Positions 12,842-20,062 of a stretch of 64,000 nt of DNA are shown here, piece by piece. The notes under the pieces are model-generated. The model did not search any database. It was not told where the DNA came from and was given only the letters and a program-made list of their open reading frames with translations. The position numbers were made by a program, and so were the translations under genes. Position 1 is the stretch's first letter; each line of letters opens with the position of its first letter. Origin of the DNA: an uncultured Chthonomonadaceae bacterium (lineage in GTDB: Bacteria; Armatimonadota; Fimbriimonadia; Fimbriimonadales; Fimbriimonadaceae); NCBI GenBank assembly GCA_946479035.1, contig CAMLDW010000002.1, positions 1-64,000 on the forward strand, in the 5' to 3' direction.

Positions 12842-13660
12842 TTGAACACACGGACCCTGTTCGTACCGGTTCTACTGGCCGTCGCGGTCGCCGTTGACGC
12901 CCAGCAGATGCCGTGGGCCAAGGACTTTTCGTCGGCCAAGGCGCTGGCGACGAAGTCCAAAAAGCTCATCATGGTCGACTTCTTCACCGAGTGGTGAGGC
13001 TGGTGCAAAAAGCTTGACGCGGAAGTCTACACAGACAGGTCCGTGATCAAGGCGGCGGGGCAGTTGGTCCCGCTCAAAGTGGACGCCGAGAAAGAAGGCG
13101 TCGAACTGGCCAAGAAGTACAAGGTCACCGGCTACCCGACCATCCTCTTCATGAACGCAGACGGAGAGATCTTCGGCACCATCGGCGGGTACGTGCCTGC
13201 CCCGCAGTTCATCGAGTCGGTCCAGACCGTCGTCGACGTCTACAAGGCCTACCCGGCGGCGGTCGAGGCACTCAAGAAGAACGCGGACGACCCGTCGGCC
13301 AACGTCACGATGGCGCGCGTCTATGCCGCGCGCGGCGACACGGACAAGGCGATCGCGGCGCTCAAGAGGGCCGAGGCGGGCAAGTACGCTGGCCCGGACT
13401 TCGCCAAGGCGTACAGCGCCGTCGGCGACGCGTTCCAAAACGCGCAGGATCCTAGCAAGGCCATCCCGTACTTCGACAAGGCGATCGCCGTGGCTAAGAC
13501 CCCCGGCGACAAGGCGTACGCGCTGGTCTCAGCCATGTTCTGCTCTCAAATGAATCAGGACGAGGCGGGAGCCAAGAGGTACGCCCGTGCGCTCGTCAGC
13601 CTTGCCGGCGCTCCCAAGGAGTACGTCGACATGGCGAAGCAGGTCTTGGGCGGAGGCTAG
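12842..13660 (+). CDS. Exported thioredoxin-fold/TPR protein with in-frame TGA at the first active-site Cys (candidate selenoprotein)
   Basis: The frame starts at TTG 12842, nine bases after AGGAGA (12827-12832), and encodes a signal peptide (MNTRTLFVPVLLAVAVAVDA). KKLIMVDFFTEW-[TGA]-GWCKKLD follows, then the thioredoxin fold with the cis-proline segment KVTGYPTILFMNADG. The TGA at 12995-12997 (codon 52) stands exactly where the family motif WCGWCK has its first catalytic Cys. After it the frame runs 221 codons without another lesion, through TPR-like repeats to about residue 270. The likely role is periplasmic thiol-disulfide exchange. Three readings are possible: selenocysteine (U-G-W-C), a recent nonsense mutation of TGC, or a base error. 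Selenocysteine is favoured by the exact position and the hairpin at 13013-13051. If TGA stops translation, only a 51-residue peptide results. A TATCAT box (12801-12806) lies upstream. Confidence 0.7.
13013..13051 (+). promoter_or_regulatory. SECIS-like hairpin downstream of the in-frame TGA
   Basis: An imperfect stem of 15 pairs starts 15 bases after the TGA. CUUGA (13013-13017) pairs with UCAAG (13047-13051), with A13046 bulged. CGCGGA (13018-13023) pairs with UCCGUG (13040-13045, one G-U). After an internal loop of A against AGG, GUCU (13025-13028) pairs with AGAC (13033-13036) around an ACAC loop. The loop starts 31 bases after the TGA, within the range known for bacterial SECIS elements. 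The apical loop lacks the usual G/GU, so the match is incomplete. Confidence 0.4.
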
Positions 13661-13689
13661 TCGGTATTGGGCGGTCGACGTTTGTTTTG

Positions 13690-13745
13690 CCTCGCCCCCT
13701 AGCCCCCTCCCCTCGAAACCAGAGTTTCGAGGGGAGGGGGAACAA
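13690..13745. repeat. Intergenic palindromic element (C-rich/G-rich)
   Basis: The 258-base gap between the thioredoxin gene and pcp holds a perfect 17-bp inverted repeat with a CAGA loop (13703-13740), preceded by CGCCCCCTAG and followed by GAACAAG. The outline CCCCTAGCCCCCTCCCC...GGGGAGGGGGAAC parallels the element found inside argS near 36250, so both look like members of one dispersed family. It may also act as a transcription barrier between the convergent genes. Nothing else is recognisable in the gap. Confidence 0.6.
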
Positions 13746-13918
13746 GCCTCGGCCGTTTTCTTCTCGTTTTTTCGGAACATCCTGGTGCCCGATTCAAGGT
13801 GTCGGCGAGGATCCTACTCTCGGTCTCCCTTCTTCAGTTTTCAAGCTTCGCGGTCTTTTGTCGACCTCACTTAATGTGACTCGCTGGGTCGCGCGCAGTT
13901 TCAAAAGCGGGACCTTGG

Positions 13919-14455
13919 TCACGACGCCCACTGATGCGCGTCTTTCAGCGAGGCGATGACATCTTGAAGCAGCACCAACTGTCGTTCAAACGGTACGACT
14001 GAGAAGGGAGGGATGTGCAGGAAGCCGATCTTCTTGTCTGGGAACTTCCGCAGCGCAAGGTAGAGCAGAGAGTTGCAGAGGTATCCGCCTGCGTCGGCGC
14101 TGACGCGGACGAGATCGCTTTCCACGAAAGCACCGCACCAAAGCGACGAGGCGATCGCTGGCGGGCCGGAAGGGTCGATCGGCCCTGGCCCGTAGGTCTC
14201 TCCGCGCACGTCTGGCACCACTCCGAGCCAGTTGCGCCCGACCGTCTCGCAGAGCACCGTCGTCGCGTTCGCCGCCAGCCCGAGGGCGAGCCAGGAATCG
14301 AACCCAGAAAGGTCCAGGGAGGAGACAAACTCGTCCACCCCACGGTACGAGACCTCCAGCACGGCGAATGGGAGCCCGGAGGCCTCGGCCAGCACCGCCG
14401 ACGGGTTCTCAGCGTGCTGCATGAACGGCCCGAAACCAGTGACGAAGAGCGACAT
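13919..14455 (-). CDS. pcp: Pyroglutamyl-peptidase I (C15 cysteine peptidase)
   Basis: The 178-residue protein removes N-terminal pyroglutamate from peptides in the cytoplasm. It begins MSLFVTGFGPFMQHAENPSA, the family signature, and carries the expected catalytic residues: Glu70 in LGLAANATTVLCETVGRN, Cys127 in DAGGYLCNSLLY and His147 in GFLHIPP. At 178 residues it is shorter than the usual 200-215, with compact loops, but no core motif is missing. It lies on the opposite strand to its neighbours, just downstream of tRNA-Leu in its own direction. Confidence 0.85.
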   Translation of the reverse strand: MSLFVTGFGPFMQHAENPSAVLAEASGLPFAVLEVSYRGVDEFVSSLDLSGFDSWLALGLAANATTVLCETVGRNWLGVVPDVRGETYGPGPIDPSGPPAIASSLWCGAFVESDLVRVSADAGGYLCNSLLYLALRKFPDKKIGFLHIPPFSVVPFERQLVLLQDVIASLKDAHQWAS

Positions 14456-14463
14456 GAGGCGGG

Positions 14464-14549
14464 TGGTGCCCAGGCTGGGATTTGAACCCAGACTCCCTCG
14501 CGGGAAACGGATTTTAAGTCCGTTGCGTCTACCGTTCCGCCACCCGGGC
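14464..14549 (-). tRNA. tRNA-Leu (anticodon UAA)
   Basis: Read on the minus strand, a full type II tRNA starts GCCCGGGTGGCGGAACGG and ends in CCTGGGC plus A and an encoded CCA (14466-14464). The acceptor stem pairs with one G-U. The anticodon loop CTTAAAA (14518-14512) gives anticodon TAA (14516-14514). The long variable arm and the GGTTCAAATCC T-arm fit leucine. Confidence 0.95.
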
Positions 14550-14576
14550 GCGCGGGACGAGGTTACCCGCGGGTCC

Positions 14577-14606
14577 TTGCGCGGCCGGTCCGCGCTCAGC
14601 CATAAT
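14577..14606 (+). promoter_or_regulatory. Candidate promoter for rpmG-rpmF
   Basis: TTGCGC (14577-14582) and CATAAT (14601-14606) are 18 bases apart, about 33 bases before the rpmG start. The element sits between the divergent tRNA-Leu and the ribosomal protein genes. Confidence 0.45.
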
Positions 14607-14639
14607 GCAAGTCCGGCGCACGGCGCAGAGAGCCCCGAA

Positions 14640-14810
14640 ATGGCAAAGAAGAAAGGCGAAAAGCGAGAGGTCGTGAGGCTCGTCTGCAGCGAGGACCAAA
14701 AGCACTACGTCGTCACGTCAAAGAACAAGGTGAACACGCCGGACAAGCTCGAGCTGATGAAGTACAACCCGGCTCTTCGCAAGAAGACGCTGCACAAGGA
14801 GAAGAGGTAA
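14640..14810 (+). CDS. rpmG: 50S ribosomal protein L33 (without zinc-binding Cys pairs)
   Basis: The 56-residue product MAKKKGEKREVVRLVCSEDQ... matches L33 of the large subunit: TSKNKVNTPDKLELMKYNP and KKTLHKEK are the family landmarks. The CxxC pairs of zinc-binding L33 are not present; only Cys16 remains and the second pair is replaced by NPAL. It is thus the zinc-independent type. The stop overlaps the rpmF start (taATG), so the two are translated together. Confidence 0.9.
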   Translation: MAKKKGEKREVVRLVCSEDQKHYVVTSKNKVNTPDKLELMKYNPALRKKTLHKEKR

Positions 14811-14998
14811 TGCCGAACCCGAAACGCAAACACTCGCACAGGCGCACGGCCTCCAACAAGCTCCACTGGACCACAAGCCTGCCGGAGACGACCGAGACGA
14901 AGAACGTGACGGGCGAGCCGCTCGCGCTGCGCCACTCGGCCTCGCCCGACGGCTACTACAAGGGCCGTCGGCTGCCGGGATACAAAGACAAGAAGTAA
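14810..14998 (+). CDS. rpmF: 50S ribosomal protein L32 (without zinc-binding Cys)
   Basis: The 62-residue product begins MPNPKRKHSHRRTASNKLHW, the basic L32 N-terminus, and ends with DGYYKGRRLPGYKDKK, matching the GYYKGR segment of L32. None of the four zinc-ligand cysteines of the classical protein is present. It is coupled to rpmG and followed by a strong terminator. The divergent middle makes the call slightly less certain than L33. Confidence 0.85.
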   Translation: MPNPKRKHSHRRTASNKLHWTTSLPETTETKNVTGEPLALRHSASPDGYYKGRRLPGYKDKK

Positions 14999-15020
14999 CA
15001 GACCTCTTCTTTGCCATTGC

Positions 15021-15053
15021 AAGGCCCCGATGGCATCTCGCCACCGGGGCCTT
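15021..15053. terminator. Strong hairpin between convergent rpmF and DUF4139 genes
   Basis: AAGGCCCCG (15021-15029) pairs with CGGGGCCTT (15045-15053), and an inner TGGC/GCCA extends the stem. It lies 22 bases after rpmF and can serve both strands. The downstream T-run is short (CAGTTTG). Confidence 0.7.
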
Positions 15054-15100
15054 CAGTTTGCGCAGAGCAGTCACGGGACAGTGCGCGCCGACTTGGCCGC

Positions 15101-16660
15101 TTATGGGGTCTGCACGTAGACCTTGAACTCGTAGGTCAAGTTCACCTTCTCGCCTGGCTTGAGCGTGACCGTCCACTTGATCTGCGAGTTTGGGTTGACG
15201 CTCCTCAGGCCTGCGCTCGTCTTTGTGACGACGCCCGCGTTGCTCACAGTCCCCACTTCGCCCACGAGGCTCTTTGAGACTTTCAGCTTCACCGCTTCGG
15301 ACTTATAGTTGACGATCTGGATCGTGCCCTTCGCGCTCACGAGGTCGTACGGCCGCGAGTAGCTCGTCGCCTTGAGCGCCGCGACCTGCCGCGAGACCTC
15401 CTCTTCCAGCACGTCCGGCTGCACGTCGAGCGCTTTGGTGATTCGCAGCACAGCCTTTCCGTTCGGCGTCGTGTAGCTCAGCATGTCCTGCCCGATCACC
15501 TGGCCAGCTTTGAAGGTCGTCGCAGCGGCGGTCGTGAGCGGGAACTTGGATGGGTTGGTGAACTCGAGGGTGTGCCACACGTCGTAGTGGGGAGGCTCGG
15601 CCTGCGGCTGCTGTCCGCGCTCGTAGTTGACGAGCGACCAGCCCGTCTCCGGTACGTCGAGCGTGTAGACGTGCTCGTACGCGGCCGACTCTTGGAACTG
15701 CACGAAATACCCGCGCTCGCCGTTCTTAAGGGTCACGTTCGGAAGCGTGGTGAAGAAGAGGTCCTCGAGCTGCAGTCCCTCGAGCTGCCCCGGATCGAAA
15801 GCCGAGAAACCGCCTGGCCGGTAGCCCTCGCCTGCGCGGCCAGCGAAGGCGTTCTGCGACATCGGCGAGGCGTCCATCGCCACGTTGCCCGCCGCGAGCA
15901 TTCCGTTGACGAACTGGTCGATCGACTGCATGCTTGTCAGGGGGTCAAAGATGTTGATGAAACGCACGTTGGGGAAGCCCGTCACGAGCTTCAGGTCCAC
16001 GCCCTCCAGGTTTCCGAGGTCGTTCATGATCGTCGCCTTCGAAGTGAGCGTCAGCTTCTTCGGATCCGTGATGTCGACGTGATAGCCGGGCACCCATGTC
16101 ATCCCGCGCTCCAGGCTCATCACCATGACTTTGCCCGCACCCGTGCCCTTTACGCGCAGCACATTGGTCGTCTGCGTGCTCTTCGCCTCGAACACGAGCT
16201 CGCCCGACACAGAAGAGACCCGCGTCACGCTCGACTTCTGCATCGCCATGCGAGGGCCGTTATCGAGGTCCAGCACGAGCATCGAGCCGCTCGCGGACTT
16301 CAGCGTCCCGGAAAAGGAGTCTTCCTCCTTGTGCCCCGGCATGTACGCGAACACAACGAGCTTTTTCCCGACGTTCGCGTCCAAGAGCGCCTCGAGCGAG
16401 CTGAGTGGGGAGACGACCTCGCTGGTCACTGTCGTTGCGACCACGGATGAGATCTTCACCCCGTCGGTCGCGGTCACCCACAGAGTCCCGAGCACCGCGC
16501 GCGGCGGGTCTGCGATCAGCAGTTCTCCCTCTCCGGAAAACGGCGCCTCGCGCAAGACCACCGCGTAGCCGTTCTTAAAGAGCGAAGCGGCGGTGATCTT
16601 AGTCTCAACAGGCAGCGGCAGACTGGCCGCTGACGCGGCAACGAGCATCGTCAAGAGCAT
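15101..16660 (-). CDS. Exported DUF4139-like protein
   Basis: The 519-residue product has a signal peptide (MLLTMLVAASAASLPLPVE) and mostly beta-rich sequence. The stretch RGMTWVPGYHVDITDPKKLT followed by KATIMNDLGNLEGVDLKLV and GFPNVRF resembles the DUF4139 core, where a tryptophan-proline-x-tyrosine segment precedes an 'asn-leu-gly/asp' turn and a 'gly-x-pro' strand. The C-terminal part carries repeated Ig-like strands ending in WTVTLKPGEKVNLTYEFKVY. Start: ATG with GAGGA upstream. It is a tandem paralogue of the next gene on the same strand, 57 bases away. Function is not known; export to the cell envelope is likely. Confidence 0.7.
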   Translation of the reverse strand: MLLTMLVAASAASLPLPVETKITAASLFKNGYAVVLREAPFSGEGELLIADPPRAVLGTLWVTATDGVKISSVVATTVTSEVVSPLSSLEALLDANVGKKLVVFAYMPGHKEEDSFSGTLKSASGSMLVLDLDNGPRMAMQKSSVTRVSSVSGELVFEAKSTQTTNVLRVKGTGAGKVMVMSLERGMTWVPGYHVDITDPKKLTLTSKATIMNDLGNLEGVDLKLVTGFPNVRFINIFDPLTSMQSIDQFVNGMLAAGNVAMDASPMSQNAFAGRAGEGYRPGGFSAFDPGQLEGLQLEDLFFTTLPNVTLKNGERGYFVQFQESAAYEHVYTLDVPETGWSLVNYERGQQPQAEPPHYDVWHTLEFTNPSKFPLTTAAATTFKAGQVIGQDMLSYTTPNGKAVLRITKALDVQPDVLEEEVSRQVAALKATSYSRPYDLVSAKGTIQIVNYKSEAVKLKVSKSLVGEVGTVSNAGVVTKTSAGLRSVNPNSQIKWTVTLKPGEKVNLTYEFKVYVQTP

Positions 16661-16717
16661 CTGAATATCCTCTGAACGATTAGACGCGCCGCGGGCGCGC
16701 TGGTTTGCAAAGACGCG

Positions 16718-18304
16718 CTAGCGCACCTGCACAAACCTCTCGTACTCCACCGTGAGCAGTCTGCGCTGGCCGGGCTTCAGCTCGACCTCCCACTGGCCCT
16801 TTCCGACGGAGTTGAGGCTGTTGTTCGGTGCCGGCAACTGCGTCCACGCGCCGCCGTCGCTCGATTTCGTCACGCGCCCGTCCACCTGCCGCCGAACGCG
16901 CACGACCACCGGTGCCTTATCCAGGTTCGTCACCGTGACCGTGTCCACCATCGTCACGAGGTCCCAAACCGAGGAGTTGACCTCCCGTGCTCGCTCGCGG
17001 CGCGCAGTCTCCTGCGATTCAGCGCTCGCATGGACCGCGGTCGCAAGCCCGATTCGCAGCTCTGCCTCGTCGCCAATCACGGTGTAGGGCATAGCCGACT
17101 GCCCGATCAACTGGCCTTCGTGCACGATCATCGCAGGGGCGTCTGTCCACGGCTGCATCGTGGCGTTCTTGAACACGAGCGACTTGATCACGCTCGCATC
17201 GCCGATCGCCGCCTGGGTCTCGACCACGTACCGATAGTCGTACTGCGCCTCCACCTCCTGCAGCACGATGTAAGTGCGGTCCAGAACCTTCATCGAAATG
17301 TCCGACGCCGTGTACACGAAAAGCTCGTTGTGCTGCGCTCCGCTCACCTGCTGCTCTAGGTCGCGGATCGCATCCTCCGTGCCCTTCACGATCAGCGAAG
17401 TGTCGGAAGGATCGTAGGCCACTTTTTCAATGCCAGAAGGCACAAGGCCGAGGCCACCCTGAAGTCCGCTGTACCCTCCCCCTCCGGTCGTCTGACCGCT
17501 TTCTGCAGGTGGGAACGCGCTCGGTGGACGCCAGTACTTCTGGGCAAGCTCGAAGATCTTCGAGACTCCCTGCGTCAGAGCATCCGGGCTGCCGAGATTT
17601 GAGACCTCGGGGAAACCGCTCACCATCCCCAGGTCGATGTGTTCGAAGTCCGCGACCAGGTTCTGCACCGTCGCCTTCATCGTGATCTTAACCTTTGCAG
17701 GGTCGCTAATGTCGAGATAGTAAGACGGGTTCCAAGTGAGGCCGGCGAGCAGCCCGATCGTGTAGACCTTGCCTGCCGTGCCCACCTTGCCGCGGATGCG
17801 GATGACCGGCACCCGAACCTTCGTCTCAAGCTTCGTCTTTGCTCTGGCGGAATCCACAGTCACCGATTGCACCCACTCGCGCGGGATCATCTGGATCTTG
17901 CCGCCAGATTCCATCGTTACGGTCACTTCGCTGACCGAGCGGAGAACGCCCTTCATCGTCCTAGCTTTGCCGCCGTAGTTATCGGCAAGTCCAAGCTCTA
18001 AGTTCTGGCCGACGTTCAATAAGAGCAAGTCGTTGATCGTGCCGGCCTCAGAGAACACCGAGTCCTCCACGATGTATGTCAGTGTCACTTCGCTCACGTG
18101 CGTCCCCGCTGCAGGAGCGAACCAGAACGTTCCGTTCGTCGGCCGGTCGAGGTCCTTCACATAGACCTCTCCAGAAGCAGGGATGTCGATCTCTTTCAAG
18201 ACAAAGCCGTACCCGTTCCGGAAAGCGGTCGCGGCGACGACTCTCGGCGTCGCAAACTCAGGCGCGCTGGCAAGCGCGGTCAGACAGGCTAGTGTCGCAA
18301 TCAT
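16718..18304 (-). CDS. Exported DUF4139-like protein with an embedded secretin-N-like segment
   Basis: This 528-residue paralogue of the neighbouring gene shares the N-terminus (VVAATAFRNGYGFVLKEIDI against ITAASLFKNGYAVVLREAPF), the central GLTWNPSYYLDISDP motif and the C-terminal WEVELKPGQRRLLTVEYERF. It differs by a Gly-rich linker near residues 270-285 followed by EKVAYDPSDTSLIVKGTEDA (about 292-311), which resembles the N-domain strand-helix of secretins and related ring-forming proteins. It has a signal peptide and is probably cotranscribed with its paralogue. Function unknown. Confidence 0.65.
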   Translation of the reverse strand: MIATLACLTALASAPEFATPRVVAATAFRNGYGFVLKEIDIPASGEVYVKDLDRPTNGTFWFAPAAGTHVSEVTLTYIVEDSVFSEAGTINDLLLLNVGQNLELGLADNYGGKARTMKGVLRSVSEVTVTMESGGKIQMIPREWVQSVTVDSARAKTKLETKVRVPVIRIRGKVGTAGKVYTIGLLAGLTWNPSYYLDISDPAKVKITMKATVQNLVADFEHIDLGMVSGFPEVSNLGSPDALTQGVSKIFELAQKYWRPPSAFPPAESGQTTGGGGYSGLQGGLGLVPSGIEKVAYDPSDTSLIVKGTEDAIRDLEQQVSGAQHNELFVYTASDISMKVLDRTYIVLQEVEAQYDYRYVVETQAAIGDASVIKSLVFKNATMQPWTDAPAMIVHEGQLIGQSAMPYTVIGDEAELRIGLATAVHASAESQETARRERAREVNSSVWDLVTMVDTVTVTNLDKAPVVVRVRRQVDGRVTKSSDGGAWTQLPAPNNSLNSVGKGQWEVELKPGQRRLLTVEYERFVQVR

Positions 18305-18354
18305 TTCGAACTCCTCCGTTCAATACAAAGGACGTTCAAGCAGGTCGGTCGCGT

Positions 18355-20013
18355 CTATACGATCAGCTCTCTCGCGTTGGCGAGCGCGGACTCGCCGACC
18401 CTCTCTCCTGCGAGCATGCGCGCGACCTCCGCGACCCGCGCCTCCCCCTCTAGCTCCTCCACCGAGGTCGAGGAGCGCCCGCCCTTCACCGGCTTTTCGA
18501 TGCGGAAGTGTGTGCTCGCACGGCCGGCGATCTGCGGCAGGTGGCTGATCACGAGCACTTGGTAGTGCGCGGACAGCTGGTGCAGCTTCGTCGCCGTGAC
18601 AGCCGCTGCGCGGCCTCCGAGGCCCGCGTCCACCTCGTCGAAGACGAGCGTCGGCACGCCAGCGCGCCCTGCGGAGGCGACCTTCGTCGCCAACATGATG
18701 CGCGAGATCTCGCCGCCGCTCGCGACCTTCGCCATCGGTCGCGGCGGGTCGCCGGGGTTCGCAGTGAAGAAGAACTCAACGAGGTCCGCGCCGCCCGCCT
18801 GCACCGGCTTGGGCGAGACTCGCACCTCGAACTCCGCCTTCTCCATCGCCAGCTCGCGCACGTGCTTCGTGACGGACTTTGCAAACTCCTTTGCTGCGAC
18901 AAGGCGCAGCTTCGTCAGGTCGGCCGCCTTTGCGCCCAGCCGCCTTTCTGCTTCCGACAAAGAGGCGACCAGCTCTTCTTCGCTCGCGCCGGACTGTTCC
19001 AGCAGCGCGAGCTCCTCCTTCGCGCGCGCCAGGAATGCGACCACCGCCGTCTCGTCCTCTCCGTACTTCTTGCGCAGGCGCTTGAGTGCGTCGAGGCGTG
19101 CCGCGCTCTCTTCCAGAGCGCCCTGGTCCAGGTCGAGCGACCCCACGTACGCGCGGAGCGCGCGGACGGCCTCCTCCAACGAATAGAGCGAGCCGCGCAA
19201 CGGGTCGACGACCTGCTCTAGCACAGCGTCGAGCGATGCCGCGCCCTCCAAAGAGAGAAGCTTCGCACCGATCGTCTCTATCGCCGCGCTCTCGCCCTCA
19301 CCGAGCGCTTGCAGCGCCTCGGACGAGACCGTGAGCAGCCTTTCCGCGTGCCGCAGTCGCGAGATGCTCGCCTCGAGCTCCTCGAACTCGCCGGCGACCG
19401 GCGCAACCGACGAGATCTCTTCGACTTGGAACCGAAGCATGTCCAATCGCTGCTCGACGTCGCGCCTGTCGGCGCGCAAGGTCGCCAGCCGCCGACGCAC
19501 GCCCTCGCTCTCCGAGAAGAGCGCTGCCACCTGGTCGCGCAGCGCGACCAGCGCTCCGCCCGCCCAATCGTCCAGAAACGCAATCTGCCTCTCCACGTCC
19601 AGCAGCGCCTGGTGGTCGTGCTGCCCGTGCATGTCGACGAGCTCGTCCCCGATCTGGCGCAAGACTCCGACCGAGGCAAGGCGCCCGTTGATCCGCACGG
19701 TCGAGCGCCCCTCCGCAGTCACCTCGCGCACGACCACGATCTCGCCTTCTTCGGGCTCCACGCCGTTCGCCTCGCACACGGCCAAGGCCGAAGCAGAGCC
19801 AGAGAGGTCCACAGAAAGGGATACGACCGCTTTGCGCGCGCCCGCCCGCACGAGGTCCGAGTCCGCGCGGCCGCCGAGCGCGAGCCCGATCGCGTCCACC
19901 AGCAGCGACTTGCCCGCGCCGGTCTCGCCGGTCAGCACCGTCAGGCCCGGCCTGAGGGCCAGCGTGCACGACTCGATCGTGGCAACGTCCTTGACGGTTA
20001 GTGCGCGCAGCAT
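18355..20013 (-). CDS. recN: DNA repair protein RecN
   Basis: From the ATG at 20013 the product has 552 residues, the normal RecN length. RecN is an SMC-like ATPase acting at DNA double-strand breaks. Visible features are the N-terminal MLRALTVKDVATIESCTLAL, Walker A GETGAGKS at 29-36, a coiled-coil middle, and near the C-terminus the ABC signature region KVASGGEISRIMLATK, Walker B TLVFDEVDAGLGGRAA and the HLPQIAGRA switch. The frame is open for another 114 codons upstream, but that part does not resemble RecN. The start is preceded by a TATCTT box 11 bases away and no Shine-Dalgarno sequence. Confidence 0.95.
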   Translation of the reverse strand: MLRALTVKDVATIESCTLALRPGLTVLTGETGAGKSLLVDAIGLALGGRADSDLVRAGARKAVVSLSVDLSGSASALAVCEANGVEPEEGEIVVVREVTAEGRSTVRINGRLASVGVLRQIGDELVDMHGQHDHQALLDVERQIAFLDDWAGGALVALRDQVAALFSESEGVRRRLATLRADRRDVEQRLDMLRFQVEEISSVAPVAGEFEELEASISRLRHAERLLTVSSEALQALGEGESAAIETIGAKLLSLEGAASLDAVLEQVVDPLRGSLYSLEEAVRALRAYVGSLDLDQGALEESAARLDALKRLRKKYGEDETAVVAFLARAKEELALLEQSGASEEELVASLSEAERRLGAKAADLTKLRLVAAKEFAKSVTKHVRELAMEKAEFEVRVSPKPVQAGGADLVEFFFTANPGDPPRPMAKVASGGEISRIMLATKVASAGRAGVPTLVFDEVDAGLGGRAAAVTATKLHQLSAHYQVLVISHLPQIAGRASTHFRIEKPVKGGRSSTSVEELEGEARVAEVARMLAGERVGESALANARELIV

Positions 20014-20024
20014 CGGACGCCGAC

Positions 20025-20050
20025 AAGATACCCGCGCCCGGTGCCACAAT
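20025..20050. promoter_or_regulatory. Divergent -10-like boxes for recN and the CDF gene
   Basis: TATCTT on the minus strand (20025-20030) lies 11 bases from the recN start, and CACAAT on the plus strand (20045-20050) lies 12 bases from the CDF start. The whole divergent gap is 49 bases, so transcripts must have very short or no leaders. Confidence 0.35.
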
Positions 20051-20062
20051 CCTTGCAACGCG

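Noticed and set aside
12995..12997. General recoding of TGA as a sense codon in this genome
   Set aside because: TGA terminates nuoJ (5560-5562), nuoN (11943-11945) and other genes in the window with neighbours starting at once, so any recoding here must be local.
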